Assembly: GCF_002205635.1 (NCBI RefSeq)
Contig: NZ_NISJ01000009.1
Coordinates: 62,001 to 126,000, forward strand
Source: Sphingopyxis witflariensis
GTDB lineage: Bacteria; Pseudomonadota; Alphaproteobacteria; Sphingomonadales; Sphingomonadaceae
Length of the DNA: 64,000 nucleotides
Direction: 5' to 3'
Position numbers and translations under genes: made by a program. The stretch's first letter is position 1. Each line of letters starts with the position of its first letter. Below are positions 16,847 through 25,247 of this stretch, piece by piece. The notes below the pieces were generated by a model. That model had not been told where the DNA came from. It saw only the letters and a program-made list of their open reading frames with translations, and searched no databases.

Positions 16847-17661
16847 GTGGCGCGGTCCCTTATGCCGAAGTGATCGGGGATCCGATTGCGCAATCGAAAT
16901 CGCCGCTGATCCATAGCTTTTGGCTGGAGGCGCTCGGCATTGCGGGCGATTATCGCCGCTGTCATGTGACGACCGACGAACTTACCGCCTATGTGGAGGA
17001 ACGCCGAGCCGATTCTGATTGGCGTGGCTGCAACGTCACCATGCCCCACAAGGCCGCGGTGATGGACCTCGTCGATGATCCCGGCGACATTCGCGGCACA
17101 ATAGGCGCCATGAATACGATCGTCCGGCAAAAGGACGGGTCGTTGATCGGCACCAACACCGATGCGGCGGGATTTTATTCACCGCTTGCCGAACTCGATC
17201 TCGAAGGCGCGCCGGTCGTCGTCATCGGCGCGGGCGGGGCGTCGCGGGCCGTGTTGTTCGCGCTCGCGCGTGCTGGCGTCGGTTCTGTTACCATCCTTAA
17301 TCGCAGCCCGCTCAAAGCGATGGGGCTGCTGGCGACATTTGGTCTCAAAGGCGATGTCGTGGGTCTCGATGCGAAGCTTCCGCCCGCCGCGCTTCTCGTC
17401 AACGCGAGCAGCCTGGGCATGAAGGGCCAGCCGCCGCTCGATCTTGACCTGTCGCCGCTTCCCGACGATGCGATCGTTTATGATCTTGTCTATTCGCCGC
17501 TTCAGACCGGGCTGCTTCAGGCCGCCGAAGCGCGCAGGCTCGATACCGTCGACGGGCTCGACATGTTGATCGGCCAGGCCGCGCTCGCCTTCGAGCTGTT
17601 CTTCGGCGCCACGCCCCCCGAAGGCCGCGACGAGGAATTGCGGGCGCTGCTGACCGCATGA
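16843..17661 (+). CDS. aroE: Shikimate dehydrogenase
   Basis: 272 residues from MSGAVPYAEVIGDPIAQSKSP. AroE reduces 3-dehydroshikimate with NADPH in aromatic amino acid synthesis. Shikimate-binding SKSP (18-21), catalytic Lys in NVTMPHK (K70), TNTDAAGF with D107 and the nucleotide-binding GAGGASRAV (about 129-137) are all present. The start was chosen by the ATGA overlap with maf; the frame opens ten codons earlier without support. Confidence 0.95.
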   Translation: MSGAVPYAEVIGDPIAQSKSPLIHSFWLEALGIAGDYRRCHVTTDELTAYVEERRADSDWRGCNVTMPHKAAVMDLVDDPGDIRGTIGAMNTIVRQKDGSLIGTNTDAAGFYSPLAELDLEGAPVVVIGAGGASRAVLFALARAGVGSVTILNRSPLKAMGLLATFGLKGDVVGLDAKLPPAALLVNASSLGMKGQPPLDLDLSPLPDDAIVYDLVYSPLQTGLLQAAEARRLDTVDGLDMLIGQAALAFELFFGATPPEGRDEELRALLTA

Positions 17662-18281
17662 CGCATCGTCCGCGCCCCGGTTCGCGGTTGCGCCGGCCGT
17701 TTCTGATCGGCCTCACCGGATCGATCGGCATGGGCAAATCGACCGCCGCGGCGATGTTCGAACGCGAAGGCGTGCCGGTGTTTGATGCCGACGCCGAAGT
17801 TCACCGGTTGCAGGGTCCAGGCGGCGCGCTCGTGGCCACGATCGAAGCGCGCTTTCCGGGAACGACCGGGCCCAAGGGGGTCGATCGCCAGAAACTGGGT
17901 CCGCTCGTGCTCGGCAACACGCATGAACTCGCCGCGCTGGAAGCGATCGTCCACCCGGCGGTTGCGAAGGCGCAGCGGCGATTCCTGATGCGCCACCGCG
18001 CGCGCGATGTTGTCGTGCTCGACATCCCGCTGCTCTTCGAAAAGGGCGGCTGGAGAAAGGTCGGCGCGATCGCCGTCGTCTCGGCGCCCGCGTGGATGCA
18101 GCGCAAGCGCGTCATGCGCCGCCCCGGCATGACCGCGGCGAAGCTCAAGGCGATTCGCCGCCTGCAAGTCGCCGATCGGGTCAAACGCGCGCGCGCTGAT
18201 TTTATTATCGAAACGGGGCGACCGAAAAGCGCGACACATCGTCAGATAAGGGCGATCGCCTCTTGTTTCCGCGCCCGATAG
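17658..18281 (+). CDS. coaE: Dephospho-CoA kinase
   Basis: 207 residues. CoaE catalyses the last step of coenzyme A synthesis. The P-loop is GLTGSIGMGKST (about 18-29), followed by FDADAEVH, a KLGPLVL segment and VLDIPLLFEKGG. The first 13 residues are basic and extra compared with many homologues, so a later start is possible, but the ATGA overlap with aroE favours this one. Confidence 0.94.
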   Translation: MTHRPRPGSRLRRPFLIGLTGSIGMGKSTAAAMFEREGVPVFDADAEVHRLQGPGGALVATIEARFPGTTGPKGVDRQKLGPLVLGNTHELAALEAIVHPAVAKAQRRFLMRHRARDVVVLDIPLLFEKGGWRKVGAIAVVSAPAWMQRKRVMRRPGMTAAKLKAIRRLQVADRVKRARADFIIETGRPKSATHRQIRAIASCFRAR

Positions 18282-18300
18282 GGTCCAGATTAAAGCCTCA

Positions 18301-19002
18301 ATGCGTGAGATTATTTTCGATACCGAAACCACGGGTTTCGATCCCAAAGCCGGGGACAGACTGGTCGAAATCGGGTGCGTTGAGCTGATCGACCGCCGCG
18401 AGACGGGGGTCACTTTCCACGCCTATTTCAATCCTGAACGCGATATGCCCGCCGCGGCCGAAGCGGTGCACGGGCTGTCGATCCAATTTCTGTCCGACAA
18501 GCCGCTTTTTGCGACTCGCGCCGATGAACTGATCGAATTTTTGGGCGATGCGCCGCTGGTCGCGCACAACGCCGTCTTCGACTTTGGCTTCGTCAACGCC
18601 GAGCTTGCGCGCGCCGGCCGCCCCGGGCTCGACATGACGCGCATGTGCTGCACCGTGCAAATGGCGCGCAAGCTGCACCCGGGGGCAAAGCACAATCTTG
18701 ACGCGCTGTGCGTGCGCTACGGCATCGATCGCAGTCACCGCGTCAAGCATGGCGCGCTGCTCGACGCCGAACTGCTTGCGCATCTCTATATCGAAATGAC
18801 CGGCGGACGGCAGATTGGCCTTGGGCTTGCTGCGACGTCTGGTCCAGCCGCGACTTCGCTCGCAGGCGAGGCTGCCCGGCCCACCATTCAGGCCCGCGCT
18901 TTTCGTGAGCCGCGTCCGCACGCCGCGACTCCTGCCGAGATCGCGCGTCATACCCTATTCGTTGCCGCACTGAATCAACCATTGTGGGACGATAGTCCGT
19001 GA
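18301..19002 (+). CDS. dnaQ: DNA polymerase III epsilon subunit (proofreading exonuclease)
   Basis: 233 residues. It begins MREIIFDTETTGFDP with the DEDD exonuclease ExoI motif (D7, E9), followed by HNAVFDFGFVN (ExoII) and HGALLDAELLAHLY (ExoIII with the DEDDh His). The C-terminal tail binds the alpha subunit. Its position fifth from the origin matches Caulobacter. Its TGA overlaps a GTG that opens a 16-codon reading frame leading into hpf. Confidence 0.95.
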   Translation: MREIIFDTETTGFDPKAGDRLVEIGCVELIDRRETGVTFHAYFNPERDMPAAAEAVHGLSIQFLSDKPLFATRADELIEFLGDAPLVAHNAVFDFGFVNAELARAGRPGLDMTRMCCTVQMARKLHPGAKHNLDALCVRYGIDRSHRVKHGALLDAELLAHLYIEMTGGRQIGLGLAATSGPAATSLAGEAARPTIQARAFREPRPHAATPAEIARHTLFVAALNQPLWDDSP

Positions 19003-19049
19003 CGGAGGCCGAGGCCGCCGTCTTCGAGGCACTCGAAGGAGAAGAATAA
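18999..19049 (+). CDS. Possible 16-residue coupling or leader ORF between dnaQ and hpf
   Basis: GTG at 18999 overlaps the dnaQ stop (GTGA), and the frame runs 16 codons to TAA, which overlaps the hpf ATG (TAATG). The predicted peptide is very acidic, VTEAEAAVFEALEGEE. The last codons contain the AAGGAGAAGAA ribosome site for hpf. Perfect coupling at both ends suggests it may be translated, but there is no independent support, and it may simply be spacer. Confidence 0.3.
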   Translation: MTEAEAAVFEALEGEE

Positions 19050-19621
19050 TGGAAATCCGCGTCTCTGGCCACCAGATCGAAACCGGCGAAGCGCTTCAGG
19101 CGCATGTGTCGGACCGGATGAACGCGATTGCCGACAAATATTTCTCGCGCGCCATCGGGGCCCATGCGACCTTCGGAAAGGGTCCGCACGACAGTTTCCA
19201 GTGCGATATCGTCGCGCATGTGATGCAGGGGCTGGTGCTTAAGGGGCACGGTCAGGCACAGGACGCCCATGTCGCCTTCGAAGGCGCGGCGGAACGAATT
19301 GAAAAGCAGTTGCGACGCTATATGCGACGATTGAAGGATCATCACAGCAACGGCCAATCGTCGACGACGGTCGACGAAATTCAGGACAATGCCAATTATA
19401 TCGTCTTCGATGGCGGCGCTGAGGAAGAGGATGCGGGCGATGCGCCGGCGATCATCGCCGAAACGCGCGTCGATATTCCGAGCAGCAGCGTGTCCGACGC
19501 GGTGATGATGCTCGACCTGCGCAACACCAATGCGCTGCTGTTCCTCAACAGCAAGACGGGCGCGCATAATATGGTTTATCGCCGCCGCGATGGGACGATC
19601 GGGTGGGTCGAGCCGCAATAA
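19049..19621 (+). CDS. hpf: Ribosome hibernation-promoting factor, long form
   Basis: 190 residues, the size of long HPF, which dimerises 70S ribosomes into 100S in stationary phase. The N-terminal HPF domain starts MEIRVSGHQIETGEALQAHV; a linker rich in Asp and Glu (near residues 118-140) leads to a C-terminal dimerisation domain (VSDAVMMLDLRNTNALLFLNSKTGAHNMVYRRRDG). An AAGGAG site precedes it. ptsN follows, as in many proteobacteria. Confidence 0.94.
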   Translation: MEIRVSGHQIETGEALQAHVSDRMNAIADKYFSRAIGAHATFGKGPHDSFQCDIVAHVMQGLVLKGHGQAQDAHVAFEGAAERIEKQLRRYMRRLKDHHSNGQSSTTVDEIQDNANYIVFDGGAEEEDAGDAPAIIAETRVDIPSSSVSDAVMMLDLRNTNALLFLNSKTGAHNMVYRRRDGTIGWVEPQ

Positions 19622-19773
19622 GGCTGGATTTTTTCCGCCAACCGGCATAAGGGCCGCGCCCAACACTGCCCTGTGCCGGGATGGCGGGCCCCCCGGTAAG
19701 ATCGATCCGCGATCGATTGCCCAAGGAACGGCCGGACCATTTGTCCGGCGTCTACACAGATTTGACCGAAACG

Positions 19774-20238
19774 ATGAACCTATCTTCCCTTCTCTATCCG
19801 GCGACCGTGCGCGCGCATGTGCAGCTTGATTCGAAAAAGGCGCTTTTCCCCTTTGTCGGCGATCTCGCCAGCCGTTCGCTCGGCCTTGATGCGGGCGAGG
19901 TCAGCGAAGCGCTGCTCGAACGCGAGCGTTTGGGTTCGACCGGCTTTGGCCGCGGCATCGCCCTCCCCCACGCGAAAATGGCCGATCTCACCGGTGTCCG
20001 CGGACTGTTCCTGCAACTCGCGCGGCCGATCGATTTCAACGCGGTCGATGGGCTTCCGGTCGATCTGCTTTTCGTCCTGCTGTCGCCGCTCGACGCTGGG
20101 GCTGATCATTTGAAGGCGCTGGCCGGCGTGTCGCGCATGCTGCGCAACGAAGCGATCGCCGAACGGCTGCGCGGTGCGAAGAATGACGAGGCGCTCTATG
20201 CCTTGCTGGTCGATACCGAGGCACGTGACGCGGCCTGA
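19774..20238 (+). CDS. ptsN: PTS EIIA-type nitrogen regulatory protein PtsN
   Basis: 154 residues from MNLSSLLYPATVRAHVQ. EIIA-Ntr is phosphorylated on His and relays carbon and nitrogen status. The active site is GRGIALPHAKM with H66. The frame opens 31 codons earlier (19681) but without family-like sequence, so the internal ATG is chosen. hpf lies 152 bases upstream. Confidence 0.92.
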   Translation: MNLSSLLYPATVRAHVQLDSKKALFPFVGDLASRSLGLDAGEVSEALLERERLGSTGFGRGIALPHAKMADLTGVRGLFLQLARPIDFNAVDGLPVDLLFVLLSPLDAGADHLKALAGVSRMLRNEAIAERLRGAKNDEALYALLVDTEARDAA

Positions 20239-20265
20239 CGCCGCCAAAAGCTGCGGGCAGCTCTT

Positions 20266-20604
20266 GTGGCACGGCTGACCAGCCGTTTCCTCGTCGACTT
20301 GATTCTGCGCCGGACCCAGGCGGCGGGCGGCTTTGCCGCCGTGCTCGCCAAGGGCGACGAACATTCGGGCACGATTCTCATCCAGTGTAGCGACCGCGGC
20401 CGTCCGGGACCGCTGCTCGAACGGCGCTTTTCCGCCGACGGACATTATATCTGGGAGGCGGTTGGTCAGACCGACCCCGACGATGACGAGGCGCGCGCCA
20501 ATTATCAGGATCGGCGGCGTTCGGCGGATCCCGACCTGTGGATTGTCGAACTGGATATCGCAGATGCGCCACGACTCGTCGCGGAGTGGGCTGCGTTAAC
20601 TTGA
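20266..20604 (+). CDS. DUF1491 family protein
   Basis: 112 residues with a GTG start (MARLTSRFLVDLILRRTQAAGGFAAVLAKGD). The pattern ending DPDLWIVELDIADAPRLV is characteristic of DUF1491, an alphaproteobacterial family of unknown function. It follows ptsN by 27 bases and may be in the same operon. Confidence 0.85.
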   Translation: MARLTSRFLVDLILRRTQAAGGFAAVLAKGDEHSGTILIQCSDRGRPGPLLERRFSADGHYIWEAVGQTDPDDDEARANYQDRRRSADPDLWIVELDIADAPRLVAEWAALT

Positions 20605-20798
20605 CTCTGTTGCGGTGCACAATAAGTGCGCCAGCATATTTCACGCGTAGGTCGTTCCGCGGGTTTATCGGCTTGTCCGAAAAGACCCGGCCAAACGGTT
20701 CGGACACGCAGTCGGATGATGACCGCAGGCGAAATTGGGCCATAGCCCCCCGCCTGTTCTGAGGTTTCGGTTCATCAGCCGCCCTTTTGACGGACAAT

Positions 20799-21479
20799 AT
20801 GAGTCGCATTTTGAACGTAGCCAGCGTGGCTGCCGTCGGCATGACGGCCGCATCCATGCTGTTTCTGGCGGAACCAGGTTTCGCCAATGATCTGGGCGCC
20901 AACGCCCATATTCCGTTGATCACCCTACCAGGCGCCGATGCGCCGGCCGCAGCCGATTCGGATCTGCTGAGCGGTGATGAGCTGACCGGAGGCGAAAGCC
21001 CGGTCGAACCCAAAGCCGCCATCGAAGACGAGCCCGTCGAGGCGCCCAAGCCGGCCCCGCTGACCGCCGATTCGCTGGCCGAGCTGGTTGGCAAAACCGC
21101 GCGCCCCGCCAAATTGGATTCCGAACTGCGTTGCCTCGCCGGCGCGGTCTATTTCGAATCGCGGGGCGAATCGCTCGTTGGCCAACTCGCGGTGGCGCAT
21201 GTCGTTCTCAACCGTGCCCAGTCGGGTCGCTTCCCGACCAGCCTGTGCGGCGTCGTTCATCAGAAAAGCCAGTTCAGCTTCGTGCGCGGCGGCCGGATGC
21301 CCGCTCCGCGCGAATCGAGCGTCCAATGGTCGAACGCGGTGGCAATCGCGCAGATCGCCCGCGACGGCAGCTGGAAGAATCATGCGCCGGGCGCGCTTTT
21401 CTTCCATGCCAACTATGTCTCACCGGGCTGGCGCAAGACGCGCGTCGCGCAGATCGACAATCATATCTTCTATCGCTGA
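20799..21479 (+). CDS. Cell wall hydrolase, SleB family
   Basis: 226 residues from MSRILNVASVAAVGMTAAS, with an N-terminal secretion signal (cleavage near FAND), a Pro/Asp/Glu-rich linker, and a C-terminal Hydrolase_2 domain: CLAGAVYFESRGESLVGQLAVAHVVLNR with the catalytic Glu, then QFSFVRGG and FFHANYVSPGW. Acts on peptidoglycan in the periplasm. A TTG start four codons earlier is possible. The substrate bond is likely the glycan strand, inferred from family. Confidence 0.9.
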   Translation: MSRILNVASVAAVGMTAASMLFLAEPGFANDLGANAHIPLITLPGADAPAAADSDLLSGDELTGGESPVEPKAAIEDEPVEAPKPAPLTADSLAELVGKTARPAKLDSELRCLAGAVYFESRGESLVGQLAVAHVVLNRAQSGRFPTSLCGVVHQKSQFSFVRGGRMPAPRESSVQWSNAVAIAQIARDGSWKNHAPGALFFHANYVSPGWRKTRVAQIDNHIFYR

Positions 21480-21567
21480 GGCACTTTGATCCTCCCTGTG
21501 CTGCGGGCATGGGGAGGATCGTCTCCGTACCCCGTTCATTGCCAAGCCATATATTGTAGCGCATGAT

Positions 21568-22203
21568 ATGGGGATGATGCGTCATTTCCCCGCCACGCTG
21601 CTCGTCGCAGCGTCGCTCGCCCTCGGCGGTTGCGCGACTGCCGTGCCGCCGGTCGAAGTCACCCGCTTTCACGCCAATAACGCCGTCGCGGGCTGGGCGC
21701 CGGGGACACGTTACGCCGTCGACGTCGCGCCGCTCGGCAACGCCGCGGCTGCTGCTGACGGCTGGCAGCCGTCGCTCGAATGGAACAGCTATCGCACCGC
21801 GGTCGAACGCCAGCTGCAGTTACAGGGGCTCGTCGCTGCGCCTGACGGCGCGCGCGCGCCGCTCAAGGTCCGCATCGGCTTTGATCGCGCCGAGCGCGTT
21901 GGTCCCGGCAAACGGTCGCCGGTATCGGTCGGCGTTGGTGGCTCGACCGGCAGCTATGGTTCGGGGCTTGGACTCGGCATCGGGATCAACCTTGGCGGCG
22001 GCCCCAAACCGACGCAGGATCTCCAGCTTTCGGTGCGCATCGACGATGCCGCGACCGGTCAGGCCCTGTGGGAAGGTCGCGCGCTGACCGCTGTGCGGGC
22101 CAAGGCGCCCGCCGCGCAGCCGTCGCTCGCCGCGGCGAAATTGGCCGAAGCCTTATTCAAGGACTTCCCCGGCGAATCGGGACGCACTATTACGGTCCCA
22201 TGA
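21568..22203 (+). CDS. DUF4136-like lipoprotein
   Basis: 211 residues. Signal peptide with lipobox LALGGC (Cys near 22), so membrane-anchored. The body resembles DUF4136: [18 protein letters not shown], then a Gly/Ser-rich run ([24 protein letters not shown]) and [18 protein letters not shown]. Function unknown. The stop overlaps the M14 peptidase start as ATGA, an unexpected pairing of a lipoprotein with a cytoplasmic enzyme. Confidence 0.75.
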   Translation: MGMMRHFPATLLVAASLALGGCATAVPPVEVTRFHANNAVAGWAPGTRYAVDVAPLGNAAAAADGWQPSLEWNSYRTAVERQLQLQGLVAAPDGARAPLKVRIGFDRAERVGPGKRSPVSVGVGGSTGSYGSGLGLGIGINLGGGPKPTQDLQLSVRIDDAATGQALWEGRALTAVRAKAPAAQPSLAAAKLAEALFKDFPGESGRTITVP

Positions 22204-23321
22204 CCATCACCATCAACGCCGCGTTCGACAGCGGCAATATCGTCGTGGACAGCATCGACGGAACGTCCGCGCGCCTGTCCATCCGTAAAGATCGCGAATC
22301 CGATTTCTTTCAGTGGTTCCACTTCCGCGTTTCCTGCGCAGTGGGCGACGCGCTGGACCTCCGGATCACCGGGCTGGAGGCTTCGGCCTTTCCGGGCGGT
22401 TGGTCAGACTATGCCGCGTGCGCCAGCTATGACCGCGAAAGCTGGTTCCGCCTCGATACCAGCTATGATGTGAAGGCTGACGGCGGTTCGCTGATCATAA
22501 GCCACACTGCCGAAAGTCCGATCCTCTACCTCGCCTATTTCGCGCCCTATTCGATGGAGCGTCACCACGACCTGATCGCCTCCGTCGCCGAATGCGATGG
22601 CGTCACCTATCGCTGCCTCGGCACCAGCATCGAGGGGCAGCCGATCGACTGCCTCGAAATGGGCACCGGCGACACGCAGGTCTGGCTCTATGCCCGCCAG
22701 CATCCGGGTGAGAGCATGGCCGAATGGTGGATGGAAGGCGCGCTCGAAATGCTCACCGACCCCGCAAATCCGCACGCGCGCGCGCTGCGCCAGAAATGCC
22801 GCTTCCACATCGTCCCGAACATGAATCCCGACGGGTCGTTCCGCGGACATTTGCGCACCAATTTTGCCGGGGTGAACCTCAACCGAGAATGGGACGCCCC
22901 GACCCCCGAAGGCAGCCCCGAAGTGCTCGCCGTTCGCAATGCGATGGACGAAAGCGGCGTCGACTGGGCGATGGATATCCATGGCGACGAAGCGATCCCG
23001 GCCGTTTTCATCGCCGGCTTCGAAGGTATCCCCTCGCTCAAGCCCGGTCAGATGGAAAAATATAAGGCGTTTGAAACGGCGCTCGCCGCCAACACCCCCG
23101 ACTTCCAGACCGAACTTGGCTATGTCGAGACCGCGCCGGGGCAGGCGAACCTATCCATGTCGACCACCCAGGTCGCCGAACGTTTCGGCGCGGTGGCGAT
23201 GACGCTGGAAATGCCGTTCAAGGATAATCGGGACCTGCCCGACCCGGTTCAGGGCTGGTCGCCCGAGCGGTCGAAGCTGCTTGCGCATGCATGTCTCGAT
23301 ACACTGGACCGCATGCTGTGA
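22200..23321 (+). CDS. M14 zinc carboxypeptidase, cytosolic carboxypeptidase-like
   Basis: 373 residues from [16 protein letters not shown]. The N-terminal 130 residues form the beta-rich domain seen before the catalytic domain in cytosolic carboxypeptidases, which in eukaryotes trim tubulin tails. Zinc ligands are H168 and E171 (RQHPGES) and H261 (MDIHGDE); the catalytic Glu is E337 (TLEMPFKDN). NPDG and NLNRE also match. No signal peptide. The bacterial substrate is unknown. It overlaps the lipoprotein gene upstream and the acetyltransferase downstream (TGATG). Confidence 0.9.
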   Translation: MTITINAAFDSGNIVVDSIDGTSARLSIRKDRESDFFQWFHFRVSCAVGDALDLRITGLEASAFPGGWSDYAACASYDRESWFRLDTSYDVKADGGSLIISHTAESPILYLAYFAPYSMERHHDLIASVAECDGVTYRCLGTSIEGQPIDCLEMGTGDTQVWLYARQHPGESMAEWWMEGALEMLTDPANPHARALRQKCRFHIVPNMNPDGSFRGHLRTNFAGVNLNREWDAPTPEGSPEVLAVRNAMDESGVDWAMDIHGDEAIPAVFIAGFEGIPSLKPGQMEKYKAFETALAANTPDFQTELGYVETAPGQANLSMSTTQVAERFGAVAMTLEMPFKDNRDLPDPVQGWSPERSKLLAHACLDTLDRML

Positions 23322-23794
23322 TGTCGAGCGGGGCCGACTGGCGGATTGTCGAAGACGATCTGTCGGGGCCCCCGATCCGCGCCTTGCTCGAAGTGCATTT
23401 CGCCGGGATGCTGGCGAACTCGCCAGCCGACAGCTGTCACTTCCTCGATTTCGACGGGCTCAACGCGCCCGACGTCACCTTCTGGTCGATTCATCGCGGC
23501 GATGATCTGGCGGGCTGCGGCGCGCTCAAGCGGCTTGGCAGCGCCCATGGCGAGATCAAGTCGATGCGCACTGCCGAGAGTTTTTTGCGGCGGGGTGTCG
23601 CGGCGCGGATGCTCGAACATATCATCGCCGAAGCGCGGGGCCGCGGTCTCGAACACCTGAGTCTCGAAACCGGATCGGGCGCGGCGTTCGAACCTGCGCT
23701 CGCGCTGTATCGGCGTTACGGCTTTGAGGATTGCGCGCCTTTTGCCGATTACAAACCCGATCCGTTCAGTCGGTTCATGACGCGCGCACTGTAG
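23321..23794 (+). CDS. GNAT family N-acetyltransferase
   Basis: 157 residues from [17 protein letters not shown]. The acetyl-CoA loop is [20 protein letters not shown], followed by [26 protein letters not shown]. Substrate unknown. The ATG overlaps the carboxypeptidase stop by one base; the ten extra codons of the open frame are inside that gene and are rejected. A terminator hairpin follows. Confidence 0.9.
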   Translation: MSSGADWRIVEDDLSGPPIRALLEVHFAGMLANSPADSCHFLDFDGLNAPDVTFWSIHRGDDLAGCGALKRLGSAHGEIKSMRTAESFLRRGVAARMLEHIIAEARGRGLEHLSLETGSGAAFEPALALYRRYGFEDCAPFADYKPDPFSRFMTRAL

Positions 23795-23803
23795 ATACGC
23801 AAA

Positions 23804-23831
23804 CGGGGCCCGGAAGGGACTCCGGACCCCG
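23804..23831. terminator. Bidirectional terminator hairpin, GNAT/hsp20
   Basis: CGGGGCCCGGA pairs with TCCGGACCCCG with one mismatch, around a 6-base loop, between two convergent genes. No long T-run follows on either side. Confidence 0.55.
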
Positions 23832-23855
23832 CTCATCATGCCCGCTCGGGCTAGT

Positions 23856-24308
23856 TCAGGCGGCTTTTTCGATCGGCGTCGGGGCGCCGCCGCCGATCGC
23901 GATCTTGTGCGGTTTCATCGCCTCGGGCACTTCGCGCACCAGGTCGATGGTCAGCAGGCCATCGGCCAGGTCGGCGGCGCTCACCCGCACGAAATCGGCG
24001 AGCTGGAAGCGGCGTTCGAACGCGCGGGTCGCGATGCCGCTATAGAGCAATTGACGCCCCTCACCTTCGCCCGCCGGCGTCTTGCGGCCGCTGACGAGCA
24101 GCATATTCTGCTGGGCGGTGATGTCGATCTCGTCACCCTTGAATCCGGCGACCGCGACGGTGATGCGGAAATGATCGTCGGCGATCTTTTCGATGTCGAA
24201 GGGAGGATAATTTTCGGCGCCCGAACCGCTCGTCTCAAGGAAATCGAACAGGCGGTCGAAACCGACGGTCGAACGGCGATAGGGGGTCCAGTCGAAACTG
24301 TTACGCAT
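23856..24308 (-). CDS. Small heat shock protein Hsp20 (IbpA-like)
   Basis: 150 residues. The N-terminus ([25 protein letters not shown]) and the alpha-crystallin domain ([23 protein letters not shown] through [13 protein letters not shown]) match IbpA-type chaperones, which hold unfolded proteins. Upstream is a sequence matching a heat-shock (RpoH) promoter. The ribosome site AGGAAG (24318-24323) lies closer to an out-of-frame ATG at 24315, which opens a four-codon frame ending at 24301. Confidence 0.93.
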   Translation of the reverse strand: MRNSFDWTPYRRSTVGFDRLFDFLETSGSGAENYPPFDIEKIADDHFRITVAVAGFKGDEIDITAQQNMLLVSGRKTPAGEGEGRQLLYSGIATRAFERRFQLADFVRVSAADLADGLLTIDLVREVPEAMKPHKIAIGGGAPTPIEKAA

Positions 24309-24315
24309 GAGTCAT
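24301..24315 (-). promoter_or_regulatory. Minimal upstream ORF overlapping the hsp20 start
   Basis: ATG-ACT-CAT-GCG-TAA, four sense codons, starts 4 bases after the AAGGA core and ends inside the hsp20 coding sequence in another frame. The hsp20 ATG (24308) is 7 bases further from the same ribosome site. It could modulate hsp20 translation or be accidental. Confidence 0.25.
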
Positions 24316-24400
24316 GGCTTCCTTTCAAAGCGAAACATGGGACGACGGCGATGCGCGCCGCGCCTCCGCCCGGCCCCTTCATGGCGACCGGATGTTTTGA

Positions 24401-24428
24401 ATCTGGGAAGCGGGCATGGCTTTTCAAG
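24401..24428 (-). promoter_or_regulatory. Candidate RpoH (sigma-32) promoter of hsp20
   Basis: On the minus strand CTTGAAA (24428-24422) and CCCAGAT (24407-24401) are separated by 14 bases, close to the alphaproteobacterial heat-shock consensus CTTGAA and CCCCAT-type -10. A start near 24394 would give a leader of about 86 nt. Confidence 0.6.
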
Positions 24429-24506
24429 GGGGCGGTGGCCCTGTCGCCCCTGCCGCGCTATGGCGCGGCGAATCATCCACGCGGCGCAATGCGAAAAGGA
24501 CAAAAT

Positions 24507-25193
24507 ATGCCCCAGCTCATCCTCATCCGGCACGGTCAGTCGCAGTGGAACCTCGAAAATCGCTTCACTGGCTGGTGGGACGTCGACGTCACCGAAAAGG
24601 GCGCGGCCGAGGCATGGGCGGCGGGCGAGTTGATGAAGGCCAAGGGGATCACCCCCGACCTCGCCTTCACCTCGGTCCAATCGCGCGCGATCAAGACGCT
24701 GAACCTCGCGCTCGAGGCGATGGGGCGTTTGTGGCTTCCGGTGACCAAGGACTGGCGCCTGAACGAGCGTCACTATGGCGGCCTCACCGGACTCGACAAG
24801 GCCGAGACCGCGGCGAAGCATGGCGACGATCAGGTCAAGATCTGGCGCCGCAGCTTCGACATTCCGCCGCCGCCGCTCGAAGCCGGCTCGCCGTGGGATC
24901 TGTCGAACGATCCGCGCTACGCCGGCATCGCAATTCCCTTGGCCGAAAGCCTCAAGGACACGATCGAACGCGTCCTCCCTTATTATGAGAGGGCGATCGT
25001 CCCGCAGCTCGCCGCCGGCAAGACGGTGCTGATCTCCGCGCATGGCAACAGCCTGCGCGCTTTGGTCAAGCATCTCTCCGGCATTTCGGACGCCGACATC
25101 ACCGGGCTCGAAATCCCGACCGGCCAGCCGATCGTCTATGACCTCGCCGACGATCTGACCGCCGGTGAACGCTATTATCTCAGCGAGCGTTGA
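24507..25193 (+). CDS. gpmA: 2,3-bisphosphoglycerate-dependent phosphoglycerate mutase
   Basis: 228 residues from [22 protein letters not shown]. The phosphorylated His is in RHG (H9); [11 protein letters not shown] and [10 protein letters not shown] complete the site. It interconverts 3- and 2-phosphoglycerate in glycolysis. AAAAGGA precedes the ATG. The open frame reaches 23838 but runs antisense through hsp20, so the internal start is used. Confidence 0.96.
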   Translation: MPQLILIRHGQSQWNLENRFTGWWDVDVTEKGAAEAWAAGELMKAKGITPDLAFTSVQSRAIKTLNLALEAMGRLWLPVTKDWRLNERHYGGLTGLDKAETAAKHGDDQVKIWRRSFDIPPPPLEAGSPWDLSNDPRYAGIAIPLAESLKDTIERVLPYYERAIVPQLAAGKTVLISAHGNSLRALVKHLSGISDADITGLEIPTGQPIVYDLADDLTAGERYYLSER

Positions 25194-25203
25194 GCATAGC
25201 GCC

Positions 25204-25227
25204 GTTCCCCGGCGGAAGCCGGGGAAC
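25204..25227. terminator. Bidirectional terminator hairpin, gpmA/receptor gene
   Basis: GTTCCCCGGC and GCCGGGGAAC form a perfect 10-bp stem with a GGAA tetraloop between convergent genes. Confidence 0.7.
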
Positions 25228-25247
25228 AAGGCGGACCGCCACGTTTT

